Assembly: GCA_014529385.2 (NCBI GenBank) | Contig: CM043960.1 | Span: 120,104,543 to 120,168,542, forward strand | Reading direction: 5' to 3' | Source of the DNA: Adiantum capillus-veneris | Taxonomy: Eukaryota > Streptophyta > Polypodiopsida > Polypodiales > Pteridaceae | DNA: 64,000 nt | Shown here: positions 20,323 through 31,389 of the stretch, one piece after another | Layout: every line of letters starts with the position of its first letter | Numbering within the stretch: the first letter of the stretch is position 1 | The notes under the pieces: model-generated | The model's input: the letters and a program-made list of their open reading frames with translations, nothing else | Told to the model about the DNA's origin: nothing | Databases searched by the model: none | Made by a program: the position numbers and the translations under genes

Positions 20323-21820
20323 ATGGCTGACAATAGTAAAGAGAGTGAAATTAATGTTGATAGCTTTGATTTTGCTAATGAGCAAGCTACTAATGATGCC
20401 CTGATTCTTGTTCACTATCTTGTTTCTAGGCTTCAACAAGCCATGGACAATCCATCCCTCCAAAGTGAAGTGCAACAGCAGCTTCGTGCTCATGGGATTC
20501 TCCAAGCTCCTCACCATGACGAGAGAGCACCTAGGAAGCTTACTTGCAAGACTTCCAAAAGAGGCCTCTCTCCGATTTGGGAAGAAGAATAGGATCCATA
20601 TGAAGGGTTCAAAAATTTGCTCCTTGATGATGCATCTCCTTCTCAAAGGAGAACTCAAGAGCCTCCACCGAAGGAACGAGAAAGAAGTGAGTCTCCTACC
20701 ACCTCGACGGAGATGGCTCCACGAAGATGGCGGGCTAAACGCTCTCCATCACCTCCAAAACGGAGAAGACCATCGCATACTTCTCCACACCATACTTCAA
20801 AGAGGGATGACAAAAAGCAAGAGAAGAAAAAGGTGAGAAAGAGGACCCTCTTCTCCATCTTCTCCATCGTCTTCCTCTTATGAAACTGATGGTGAAGACA
20901 ACGAAAATCAAGGCAAGAAAAAGGCGAGAAAGTGGTCATCTCTTCTCCATCTTCCTCAAATTCTTCATCTTCTGAAGAAATTGATGGTGCAACCTTTGAA
21001 CCATCAAAAACAAGAGGCCATAAGAAATCCTATGCCGCGTGGAAGAGGTCGTCCAAGCTCAAGAAATTAAAGAGGGAGGGAACAGCATCTCTTTCCTTAC
21101 CTATGATGGCACTTTTGGTGCTACAGACAAAGTCTTGGCCTTTATCCAACAATTTGATGCGGCGTTTGGAGACGAGGGCTTCAAAGAGTCGTCATGTACC
21201 TATGCACTTTCAAAAGTCCACCAGGCAATGGTGGTCTAGCCTACGGGCCAACGTTGAAGCTCAACAAACATGGAAATATTTAAGAGCTTCCTTTATGAAG
21301 CAGTTTTTGTCCACTGATGCCAAAGACAAAGTACTCACCGAATGGCAAAGCTTGAAGCTCTCTCCGTACGAATCCATTCACAAATATGTAGACAAGTTTT
21401 GGGATTTACAACTCAAATCCATTGTCTTCAAGAAATTGGATTTTTGAGAGCAAAAGAAACAATTTTGTGTAGGCTTAATTGAAGAAATGGCGGAGTATGT
21501 CAACTCCCAAAGGCCACGCACCATACCTGCGGTTATACACCATACTATGGTGGCCTCTCGAATCAATTTCCAAACGGGGGCTAAAAGAAATTCTAAGTCC
21601 ATGGAAAACAAGGGTTCCAATGAGCCTAAGGGGAAGGACAATGTCCAAAATTCTCCTAAGGGCAACTCCAACAAAGCTAAAGAGAAGGGAGTTTATAAAG
21701 GCAAAAATAAACTCTCTCTTGAAGAGCTTGAGCGTTAATGCAAGGATAACCGTTGTTTCAAGTGCGGTGAGCAAGGGCATGCGTACCACGCTTGTCCCCA
21801 AAATAACACTCGCCATGAAC
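20323..21820 (+). pseudogene. Gypsy-B gag and zinc knuckle
   Basis: The start MADNSKESEINVDSFDFANE gives a first frame to a TAG at 20590, which then continues in frame through a Ser/Lys/Arg-rich region (RRWRAKRSPSPPKRRRP). After frame changes the gag core reads FLTYDGTFGATDKVLAFIQQF, then MHFQKSTRQWWSSLR, TWKYLRASFMKQFLS and LKLSPYESIHKYVDKFWDL, the pattern of a Ty3/gypsy retrotrans_gag domain. The zinc knuckle CFKCGEQGHAYHAC (CX2CX4HX4C) is at about 21754-21795. Several stops and shifts make it a pseudogene in this copy. Confidence 0.83.
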
Positions 21821-21834
21821 CTCCTAGAGCTACT

Positions 21835-22504
21835 TTGGTCAAAATCCAAGAGGAGGAAATTCACCACAAAGGATCTCCTCTATGCCATGCTTGGGGAAAG
21901 GTAAGAGAAGATGATGCTTTTATTCTCTTTGACCCTGGTTCTACTCACAATTTAAAATCTATAGAGTTGGCCACCAAGCTAGGCATACAAGTCTACGAGA
22001 TGGGAGATGTCCTATCCGTAAACAGTGCTTTCAAGGGGCAAGAATCTTCAATCACTCCCTTAATCAAGAAAATTGAGGCTCCATGTCCAAAGCTATGTGG
22101 ACAAAGAGGACTTCTTTATCTCTCCTCTCAAGCATGAGGATGTAATCCTAGGGACACCATGGTTTGATCGCATGGCTGCCAATGTTAAATTCCCTGAAAG
22201 AGAATCTCCTTTAAGTTCAGGGAAAAAGATATGTATATAGATGCTAAGGAAATGGATAACACTATACCCATTGTACATACACAATCTTTCAACAAGTCAT
22301 AAAGAGCTCTATTTCCGTGTACATGATTTTTGTTAAATATTCTCAAAATGAACCTAATGTTTTAGCAAAAGAAAATATACACAACCAAAAGGAATTAGAG
22401 TTATCCAATTTTTTTAAGGGGTTTCAAGATGTCTTTATTGACGACATCCCTTGTGAGCTACCTCCTAAACGAGGTAATGATGATCATGCAATTGAACTTC
22501 TTCC
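21835..22504 (+). pseudogene. Gypsy-B protease and N-terminal edge of reverse transcriptase
   Basis: AFILFDPGSTHNLKSIELATKLG is a retropepsin-like active site of Ty3/gypsy type (FD.GSTHN.). The frame breaks near 22130. The stretch 22410-22500 reads FFKGFQDVFIDDIPCELPP and DDHAIELLP, the conserved F.dvF.ddiP..LPP....H.I.L.P just before RT. At that point RT is missing: the sequence jumps to the end of integrase (next entry). Confidence 0.82.
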
Positions 22505-23201
22505 AGTATGCCTACAATAACAATGTACATTTCCACGGGAAAAGCACCTTTTGAGGTAATTGAGGGAAGATCAAAAAGTCCCTTGCTACTTAAGGTACAT
22601 GAGAAGATCTTCGTTGCAGATGAGTATAGCCGAGACCTACAAGAATCTTTCAAAAGATTAAAGGATGCTATCTCTATCTCACAGCAAAGGCAAAAGCCTG
22701 CTGGCTGACAAGCACAGAGAGCCCAATCCTTTAAAGAAAATGATTGTGGGTCCTACTCAAATTTCCAAAGGCTCGATTAAGGACTTGAGGGCAATGAATC
22801 CTACGGGACACCAAAAGTACTATGATAAGTTAGCAAAAAGGTACTATGGTCCCTTCCAGATTCTTAGGCCAATCAATGAGACGGCCTATCAACTCAAGTT
22901 GCCCAACCATTGGCTCATACACAATGCTTTCCATGTGAGCCTACTAAAGCCTTACAAAGGAGAGCCACCTCAAGAACCAACCATTGAAGATCCATCGGAG
23001 ATCAAGGACCAAGAAGAGGTGCAGCAGCCCGAGTCCATTCTCCGACATGAAGACAAGGTACTCAGAAGGGGTAAGATCACTATCCAGCGATATCTTATTA
23101 AGTTTAAGAATTATCCTTTTGAAGATGCTAGATGGATGCAAGGCATACAATTAAAGGATAACCTAAAACTTGTCAGTGCTTACAATGCTTCCCTAGAGTA
23201 A
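22505..23201 (+). pseudogene. Gypsy-B integrase C-terminus and chromodomain
   Basis: The frame NNNVHFSTGKAPFEV is the end of the integrase core (normally ..YN...H.ST...PFE...G). The ORF at 22665-23201 then gives the C-terminal domain [40 protein letters not shown] and [11 protein letters not shown], and a chromodomain from ESILRHEDKVLRRGKITIQRY, LIKFKNYPFEDARWM. Chromodomains in Ty3/gypsy chromoviruses target integration to marked chromatin. The frame is open across the last 178 codons. About 3 kb of pol found in gypsy-A and gypsy-C are deleted upstream. Confidence 0.87.
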
Positions 23202-23556
23202 GCAAATGTACAAATGTTAAAAATGAACAAATTTTTTGTCTTATAAGACTCTCTTTTTCTTTATTGTGCACAAAAATGAAGTAGTATGCATGCTTAGATC
23301 AAGTTTGTGGAGATGACGTCTCCCAAACACCAAGTAGAGCTTGTCATTGTACTATGGAAGATTGATAGGACGAATGTGCAGTCAAGCCTGCGGGAGCTTA
23401 GGCTCTCAAGCACCAAATGGACTAGTCATCCATTCTGGAACGATGTCCTAGGGTACCATAGGGATCCTCTACTTGCTAGAAAAAAGGACTAATGAATATG
23501 CTTTATCTTCTCTACTCCATAGTTGAGGACTAGTATGATTTCAAGAGAGAAACTAA
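23202..23556 (+). other. Gypsy-B 3' untranslated region and polypurine tract
   Basis: No gene. It ends with AAGAGAGAAACTAA just before the LTR, a likely polypurine tract. The same region occurs inverted in gypsy-C (38793-39150). Confidence 0.65.
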
Positions 23557-23930
23557 TGTCATAATAATCAATATCTAATTCTGCTAAATGATTTTCTCAT
23601 GTTAAACTTATCATTTAATATGGGGAAGTGCCAGGGGAGAAAAAGCTAGAATATTGGTTAAGCTAGCCAGATCGGCCACAGTAGGGATCCAAAGGAGGGA
23701 AAATAGGGATCCAAATAGGGAGCCATCTGCAAAAGAGCAATGTGCACCAATGGTCTTAAAAGACCCTAAGGTTCAGCCCATTAAGACTTCCAAAATGCTA
23801 AGGTTCTAGAATTCAAAGGTTGTGTCCAAAGGTCAAAGCTTAAGAAATTTGGATGCTTTGTGTGTGTCTCAAAAGTCTTCAACCATCCCTACATACAACG
23901 GGGCCATAGAAGTAGGAGATGAAAGAGAAA

Positions 23931-23976
<46 letters not shown>

Positions 23977-25249
23977 AGCTCCCTTTACACAAAGAGAATG
24001 AGGGACACATGTCAGCTCCCTAGCCCAGATGCCCACAAGGTGTACTCAATTCCTATTGGATGGCCTTGGAGGTGGACCAATGAGAATTAGGCTAGATTAA
24101 ATCTAGTTTAATCAATTTAAAAAAGTTTAATAAAGAACCAATAATAATTAAGCTCTCTAGAAGACTATTGGACAGTCTCCCAAGGGGTCCAATGAGCATT
24201 CAGCAGCCCAAGGAGAGTTTAGTTGAATTAAATAATTACCTAAAGCTCTCACAAAAGGGGAAAGGGGGACACATGTCAGAAGGATATCACTTATGCTGCT
24301 TAATTTCCATTGGCTAGGCCTGGGGAGGTCCAATAGGGCTATATCATGAGCATTTAGCAAGGGGGGTCGACCAAGAGAGAGAGAGAGAGGGGGGTGATTT
24401 TTACAAGGCATTATCACACACACACTCACACAATCTCATGTGTGAAGCAAAGAAGACTCTCTCTCCTTCTCAAGCTTTAATAGAAATCTTACCACCTACT
24501 CCAAGCTTGTGAGAAGGGAGGCCTACACCAACAACTCTTGGCTTTGTGATGCAAATCCAACCAAGAGCCAAGCTTCAATGCATGTTCATCTCCTCTACCA
24601 TGATAATTACTCAGCTAAGCTATGCTAATATGAGTGATTATGTGAGGAGATGCACATCTTTCTCGTAAGAATACTCCTTCCTCCTCTCAATCCAACCAAG
24701 AGCCAAGCTTCATTGCATGCTCATCTCCTCTACCATGATAATTACTCAGCTAATCTATGCTAATATGAGTGATTATGTGAGGAGATGCACATCTTTCTCG
24801 TAAGAATACTACTTCCTCCTCTCAATCTACTCTCATACCCCGCTAGCTCTCACTATCTTAGAAGGTGTGTGAAGTCTTGGGTCTGACACCATGAGGGAAT
24901 TGATGTTGTGTTTGATAAGTGTTTTGCTTAGTGCATGAAGTTTCCATCTTCATTGCACTAGCTAGTATTGAAGGAACACAAAGAATTGTATTGTAAAATG
25001 TCTATCTTGATGGGAGAAACCATAATACAAAGCCTTTTTGGAGGGGGGACCAGCTCCATGAAAACAATTGCTTAATTTCTCTCTCTTTTGAAGTATTGTT
25101 CATGCTATCTAACTAGGTGTTATGCTTTTTGTTGCTCTCTCCACCCAAGCACTCTTGTTAATCTCATTAGGAATCTATTCTAATGAAATGCTCACTATGT
25201 TCATGCTATTTTCCGCTACACACAAGTTACTAGGCCATTAAATGTTACA
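23557..25249 (+). repeat. Gypsy-B 3' LTR (uninterrupted)
   Basis: It is 1693 bp and provides the empty site for both copia insertions (CAAGT at 25229, CATTA at 25236). It includes a CA microsatellite at 23936-23975 and a perfect-looking 131-bp tandem duplication (about 24555-24686 and 24687-24818) absent from the 5' LTR. Confidence 0.9.
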
Positions 25250-25254
25250 CTTAA

Positions 25255-26215
25255 TCTTTTCGAAAGGTTCTTGTAGGTCTTGGCTATACTAATCTGTAGT
25301 AGCAAAGATCTTCTATGTACCTTAAGTAGCAGGGGACTATTAGATCTTCCCTCAATTACCTCAAAAGGTTTTTTCTGGTGGAGGTATGCATAGTGTTATT
25401 GTAGTCATACTCCACTAACGGTAAGTACTTCTCCCATTGGGACCTTTGAACTACTTCCGTTACGTAGGCGTTTAGTAGATCAAGAATTTTTAGGTTAGCT
25501 ATTTCACTTTGGCCATCTGTTTGAGGGTGATAGGCCAAAGAGAACTTTAGCCTTGTCCCTAAATTCTCAAAGAGACCCTTCCAGAAATTACTGGTCATTC
25601 TAGGATCTCTATCCGACACTGTGGACATTGGCAAGCCATGGTACTTGAAGATTTGCGATATGAAGAGGGTTGCCATTTGATAAGCTTTGATAGTATTTTT
25701 GACAGGTATAAAATGAGCTTGTTTGTTGAACCTGTCTACTATTGTCCATATTCCCATGTTCCCATGGATAGAATTAGGCAATCCAAAGATAAAATCCATG
25801 CATATGCTCTCCCATGGTGAATTAGGGATTGACAATGGTTGAAGAAATCCAGGTTTCTTCCCTCTATCAAACTTCGTCTTTTGGCATACCATACATTTAG
25901 AAAAATACCCTTGTATGTTTGCTTTCATGGTAGGCCAATAGAAATATGTTTCAATCTGGGTTACGGTAGACTGAATCCCTCTATGCCCTGCATAAGGATG
26001 AGCATGAGATTCATACATTACTTTCTCACGTAGTGAGTTAGTAACCCATAGTCTATTGACATAGAGAAGAGAACCATCTTGTAAGGTAAATGGTTCCTCT
26101 TTCTTCCCTAGTGCGAGGGCTGAAATCACATCTCTAAAATTGGAATCAATAGAGTACTCATCTATCATAGAAGATAGATCATTGTGAGGTTCTATGGAAA
26201 CCACATTCACTCTTG
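25255..26215 (-). pseudogene. Gypsy-A integrase
   Basis: A 284-residue open frame (26210-25356) holds the H2C2 zinc finger HAHPYAGHRGIQSTVTQIETYF followed by CMVCQKTK, and the integrase core with CMDFIFGLPNS (first Asp), STVSDRDPRMTSNFW (second Asp) and HPQTDGQSEIAN (Glu). The D,D,E residues are all present. The end of the frame is cut by the gypsy-B insertion (TSD CTTAA at 25250-25254), and the continuation lies at 7558-7205. The start shown is not a natural one, because RT and RNase H should precede it in the same polyprotein. Confidence 0.88.
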
Positions 26216-27315
26216 GCCGTTTTGAGAGTGCATTGGCTACTTGATTATGCTTGCTAGCAATGTGAGCAATATGAAAATGAAATCACGAAAGAAAATTTTC
26301 CCACCTCATTTGTTTGTCAGAGAGCTTGGTTTGCATCATGAAGTACTTAAGGCTTTGATGATCCGTCCACAGAATGAAAGGAGTCCCCAATAAATAGTGC
26401 TTCCACGAGTCTAAGGCTTGTAGAACTGCGAGGAGTTCCTTTTCATATATGGCTAGATCTTGCTCAACAGGGTCAAGCTTCGACTTTCATAGGCTATGGC
26501 GTACCCTTCTTGGAGTAAAACAGCTCCAAGGCAATCACCACAAGCATCACATTGGACCTCAAATGGCTTTGAGAGATGCGGCAGTGTAAGCATAGGTTGA
26601 GAGATAAGCTTTTCCTTAAGCTTTTTGAAAGCATTGTTCTCCTTGGCAGACTATGTATACCTAACATTTTTCTTTGTTAGGTCATGTGATGGTCTTGCAA
26701 TTTGTGAGAACTTTTCTATGAAGCGTCTATAGTATGCACACATACATATAAAGCTTCTTAGTTCATGTAGATTCCTTAGATTAGACCATCCTTTTATTAC
26801 CTCTAGTTTTGATGGATCCATTTGGATGCCATCTTGAGAGATAATGTGACCTAAATAATGAATCTCTTGTAAGAAAAACTCACTTTTCTTTCAATTAATA
26901 TAAAGTTTATTCTCTCATAAGACCTGAAATATTACCTGGAGATGTTTCTTGTGTCGTCTAGTGAATTAGAGTAGATGATTATATCATTGAAGAATGAATA
27001 GCCTAAATAGCTTCTCCATCAAGCGGTTAAATGTGGTTGGTGCATTGGTCAAGCCAAAAGGCATGACAATGTATTCGTAAAGACCAATCGTAGTGTGAAA
27101 TGCGGTCTTTACAGTGTCTTGATCAACTATCCTTATATTTGATGGTAGCCACTTTTTAGGTCAATCCTACTGAAGTAGGTCGAGCCTTGTAGTTTATCGA
27201 ATAGGGCTTCTACCTGTGGAACGGGAAACCTATTCTTGATACTGATCCTATTTAGTGCTTTATAGTCGACACACATACGATATGTGCCATCTTTCTTTTG
27301 CACTAATAGGATCAT
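26216..27315 (-). pseudogene. Gypsy-A reverse transcriptase and RNase H, degenerate
   Basis: 27315-27133 reads MILLVQKKDGTYRMCVDYKA, LNRISIKNRFPVP and [13 protein letters not shown], the RT fingers of Ty3/gypsy. Lower coordinates carry, in shifted frames, the FGLTNAP-like block, YYRRFIEKFSQIA..LHDLTKK and the RNase H pieces with DACGDCLGAVLLQEG and LWTDHQSLKYF. Multiple stops and frameshifts are present. Gypsy-C has the same region at 40432-41793. Confidence 0.82.
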
Positions 27316-27712
27316 TTAATGCTACCTTCCTTTTTTGAGTCTGTAGATGGTCACTATGCAAATCATGTAATCCTCCATCTCCATCTCAAAATCTAATACA
27401 ATCATTATGTCAATTCAATATGAATGGTTCTTTTGTCTATCCACCATAAACTTTCAAAAGGCCCTTGTAGGCCTTATGCAAAGCATAGGCATATTAGATA
27501 AGAGAATTCACCAAGAGATCCCTACCCATGGCTGTTGGAGATCAAAGGTGTCATGCTCAATGGTGTTTTGGTTGATGTATGCCAAGCTATTTATAACTAG
27601 GAAAATTGAACCTTTCTACTATCTTGCTCTAGGCTTCTTATATAGGAATTGGATTAAAGCTCCTTGTAATCAGTGTCAAAGAGAATGAAGGCTATAGCTA
27701 GTTTTGCTTGGT
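27316..27712 (-). other. Gypsy-A region upstream of RT, no ORF
   Basis: It is shared with gypsy-C (41794-41997 and 42292-42436), but gypsy-C has about 290 extra bases at 41998-42291. No protein motif is recognised. Confidence 0.5.
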
Positions 27713-27836
27713 GGGGGGGGGGGGGGGGTGTCACTATAAGTAGATTCTATATATCGAGTGCATTCAAGCTCACCAATAAAAGGGACCCTTTTCCGATTCA
27801 ATCTAAAACAAATAAATTCAAGATCCATTTTTCAAC
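27713..27836. mobile_element. Left half of a small G-run-terminated TIR element, split by CACTA copy 2
   Basis: A run of 16 G (27713-27728) is followed by TGTCACTATAA. The right half at 33119-33243 ends TTGTAGTGACA followed by a run of 31 C. So the inverted terminus is a G run plus TGTCACTAYAA. The two halves join to about 200 bp when CACTA copy 2 and one AAC are removed. A second copy of this half is at 42437-42576. The superfamily is unclear. Confidence 0.55.
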
Positions 27837-27862
27837 CACTACAAGAGGTTATGTGCACTTGT

Positions 27863-28060
27863 GACGGCTATAGCGACGAAACTACAATGGGTTTTTTATT
27901 CCCTAGTCGTCGCCAAAAGCGTCGAAATGGGAACGTCGCTATAGGCGTCACTATTAGCGTATCTAAATAATGACGCTTATAGCAATGGTACTAGTCCTCA
28001 TTAGCGATAATAATAGCGACGCTACAAAACCTTATATAGAGACGCCTACAGTGATGCCCA
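27863..28060. repeat. Subterminal GCGACG array, CACTA copy 2, 3' side
   Basis: Repeats of AGCGACG and CGTCGCT, partly mutated, follow the TIR. The matching array at the other end is at 32984-33090. Confidence 0.72.
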
Positions 28061-28305
28061 AGAATAAAAAAATTTGGGTGGCAGGGTACTCAATGCCCTG
28101 CCACCCCATCAACCATATTGAACATTGTTTCCAAAATAAAGATGCAAGACTAACAGACAAAAGTATTTTGACAAAAGTGAATTGACAAAAGTAATACAAT
28201 GACAAAATTATACACATCACATGCAAAATCATTTGATGTAATAGTTACAACACAATTGTCATTATTGAGAAAATACAATATCGTTGTGACCAATAGTTAC
28301 AAAAA

Positions 28306-28321
28306 TGACGTGCACACGTCA
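28306..28321. promoter_or_regulatory. Inverted ACGT box pair TGACGTG-CA-CACGTCA
   Basis: Two bZIP-type half sites in inverted orientation with a 2-bp spacer, conserved at the same place in CACTA copy 3 (59826-59841). The regulatory role is inferred only. Confidence 0.35.
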
Positions 28322-28599
28322 TCATATATACATGCTATATATGACAAAATAAAACTAGTGATATCTGGCTACGGCTAGATTGACGTCGTCTAATCAGACA
28401 TCTCATCGCGTCCAAGCGGCGTATGTGTCGGATTCTGCAAAAAAAAAAAAAACAATAAGACTTTCTGTAAGTATAAACATATAATTACAAAACAATCTAT
28501 TTTCTTAGCTTATCATTGAAATACAACAAATGTAAAAGAGTAAAGTGAAATTATATTAACCATGTCGGTGCGAGAACTGAGAATATCCATAAGAGCGTG

Positions 28600-29253
28600 T
28601 AAGCCCTTTCTGCCCGCAACTTGCTCTCGTACGGTGTGGGGTCATGTCCTGTCCATCGACCACTGTCTAAAACATACAAAGAATACGTTATGTTAGAATT
28701 TAAAAGTACAATTATCCATAACTACCAAACCTAAAGAACAATGCAAAAAAACTTACAAAATCGGCCTCAAATGATGGCCACCTGCCACTCCCCAAGTGGT
28801 GCGAGCTCTATGGCTCTACTCGCGCTTTGGCTGCCTCCTTTTGTTGCTTCCACGTGTCAAGATTCTCGTGCGCGGCTCGCTTTGCATTCTTCCAATCTTC
28901 TTTGGCCAGCTAATCTCGCCTGTTCCATACATGCTTTATTGCTTTATTGCTTTTTGCACTTCAGCACGCTTGTGCTTGCAATATTCGCACATCCGGACCT
29001 TCATCAAGTCTTCATTGAAGCACTCATCCCGACTTGACACGGGAAACTAGTCATGCAGCATGCTGATGACTCTATCTTTTAATATATTTGGCACTTCACT
29101 CCAGATTGTGGTACGGACGTTAGGAGACAAACATCCCTCAATGGCCACCGATAAAATAAATTGCAAAACACGTCTAGCAATGATATTAAAGTCCACACAT
29201 GATATGTTACACAATTTCCAATATGATATATTCCACTTCAAACATACCTGCAC
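28600..29253 (-). pseudogene. Fused transposase remnant: DUF4218 start joined to Transposase_24-like domain (copy 2)
   Basis: On the minus strand the frame at 29253-29047 reads FILSVAIEGCLSPNVRTTIW, where the TNP2-gene part ends, then SEVPNILKDRVISMLHD from the second gene. The join is in frame. After HD a frameshift leads to CFNEDLMKVRMCEYCKHKRAEVQKAIK and HHLGSGRWPSFEADF. The same junction is in copy 3, where the frame runs further. Confidence 0.75.
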
Positions 29254-30610
29254 ACTTTATGCCAGTCGTGTGACTTCAAACCAGTAAGCTTTCCTTCTTT
29301 AGTGAAACATGTTTGGAGCGAGTGCATTATGCTAGTGGACGTCCGCACGGATCGAATGATCTCTTTTACTTTGCGTTCTTGGCCTGATATCAAAATCCAT
29401 GGCGCTTTGGGGAGTTTTATCGATCCATTGGGTGTTGTCTGCGGCCAATATTGCTCTATACGATCCACATTTCTAAGGTCAATTCTGGACCCAAAGTATC
29501 TTTTTTCCGATGAATGGTTCCACAGCAAATTACCCACATTCTTGAATATGTGCATTGGATCGAGCAAGTGATTGATCATGAGTCTGGGCCAATATGGTAA
29601 CTCGTACCATAGAGAGAGTCTCTTCATCCTTGGGGGCAAACCATCATCATACATCTCCTTTTGCTCTAACCATGCTCGAGCAGACATCCTTGGTGGATCT
29701 CTTCCAAAAAAACATTGTGTAACTCGTGATTCTCTGGAAGATGCGCTTGATGGCCTTTGTAGATTTTCTTCTTCAGTGAGGGCGCCCACCATGCATTAAG
29801 TCTAGGTCCACATGTGACCCGTGCTCTATATCCTCTTGTTTGAAGCCTTGCATGTATACACATGACAATGATAAGATTGAGAAAAACCAAGGTTTATAGT
29901 GTTTAAGTTTGAGTATATATCACCTGAGAATTTTGTTAGTCCAGGATAGTCATGCATGGTCCACATTAGAATGCCTCTAATCAAAGCATTGCGTCGACCT
30001 GTGTGTCGGCTCATATCCACCACTTCTATGCCAATCCACAATTGTTGTAGCTCTTCCAATAGTGGACGAGGATACACATCCATATTCTTCACTTTATACC
30101 ACCCCGGCACAATCAAGCTTAGAAACAAGTGCCCCTTCTTCGTAGTCAACCATGGGGGAATGTTGTAGTTGAGGATGACAACTGGCCATACACTATAAGA
30201 TGTTGACCTCTGACCAAATGAATTTACGCTATCCATAGCCAGGCCAGTGCGCAAATTTCGAGCTTCCCTAACAAAATCCGGCAATGTGTCGTCTATATGT
30301 TTCCAGGTTGCACAATCTACAAGAATCAACAGCACACTATCTGAAGATCTATTCTCCTCGTGCCATGATGCTAGGGCAACCATGGACTTACATTTGAAGA
30401 AATGCTTGATGCAAGGCAGCAGAGAAAAGTGTCGCAAAACCTTTTGTGGAATTTTTTGTCCATGGAGATCTACTCGATATCTTTTGGAATCACATTTTGG
30501 ACTCTTCTCCCATGTCTATGTATTTCCCTCTGAAAAGAATGGAGTCGTTACGACAAGCATGGAATCGAATTGTAATTGTTTTGCAAGATCTTTCTTGCTT
30601 CGTCTCTAGA
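29238..30610 (-). pseudogene. CACTA copy 2 TNP2 transposase core
   Basis: Two open pieces cover the TNP2 domain. Bases 30437-29826 include SWHEENRSSD, ATWKHIDDTLPDF, NSFGQRSTSYSVWPVV, NIPPWLTTKKGHLFLSL and NALIRGILMWTMHDYPGLT. Bases 29792-29238 include DDGLPPRMKRLSLWYELPYW, INHLLDPMHIFKNVGNLLW and LTGLKSHDWHKV. The two stops of copy 1 are absent here. Other changes (for example LLILVDCA for LRIPADCA) suggest decay. Confidence 0.82.
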
Positions 30611-30715
30611 ATCTGGCATCACACTATCAGCTGGCAGTATGTGCTCTTTGAACAATCTACATAGCAAAAAAAATATGGTACACTTGTGTAAGTAATCTAT
30701 CGGATCATTATACAT

Positions 30716-31288
30716 CTATAGTCTTTTATTGAAGTAAACACATTGTAATAGATCACTTGAAAAGCGTTGTGGTGCTAGTATCACTCCATCCAAACTTTCC
30801 CTCAGGTTGAGAAGAATCAAGAGCACTGTCAATCTTGACACACGTGATCCACCATACAATGGAGTATCGGCTTCACTTTTCATGTCATCATAGATAAGCC
30901 TTTCTGAATCCATGATCGTCTCGATCATTTCATCGATCTCGGGCTCAAACATAGCCTCGTTGGGATGGTGGTCTGCATGATCACCCTCCGAACTGTTAGA
31001 GGCTACATCTTGTGGCCTCAAGTATGCTGCTTGACCGAAGCGCCTGCGAACACGTCTATTGGGTTGCAAGATTGCTGCTAGTTGGTCAGCGTCAGAGTCC
31101 GACGAGTTGTAATTGGAAACATCTTGATCTATAATAGATGGGTCAAACTCGCCAAATTCGCGAACGTGTTGCAAAGAAATGCGTCTTGTCTGTCGCACAA
31201 CATGTTTACATTGATTACGAGGACATAAGATCCTTGTTGAGAGATATGTGTTTCGATTGGACGGCCCCACATCCTCGTCACTACTCAT
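30716..31288 (-). pseudogene. CACTA copy 2 transposase N-terminal exon
   Basis: 190 codons start MSSDEDVGPSNRNTYLSTRI and continue through PNEAMFEPEIDEMIETIMDSERLIYDD without the frameshift of copy 1. This shows the ancestral exon joins the N-terminal domain to TNP2. The CPC of copy 1 is CPR here, so one zinc-type Cys is lost. Confidence 0.8.
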
Positions 31289-31339
31289 AATGAATGTAAA
31301 AACCTTATAACCTGAACATAAATTAAATCTTCTATTGCA

Positions 31340-31344
31340 TCCTC

Positions 31345-31389
<45 letters not shown>

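Larger units (their letters stand above)
7559..25249 (+). mobile_element. Gypsy-B: Ty3/gypsy chromovirus, nested, non-autonomous
   Basis: The LTRs begin TGTCATAATAATCAATATC and end AATGTTACA. The element is bounded by the perfect 5-bp duplication CTTAA (7554-7558 and 25250-25254). The 5' LTR is split by two copia elements; its last bases are at 19910-19923. The primer binding site TGGTATGAGAGCCC follows at 19925. The internal region has gag, a zinc knuckle and a protease, then jumps at about 22505 to the end of integrase and a chromodomain, so RT, RNase H and most of IN are missing. The insertion into gypsy-A, a member of the same family, is in the opposite orientation. Confidence 0.9.
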
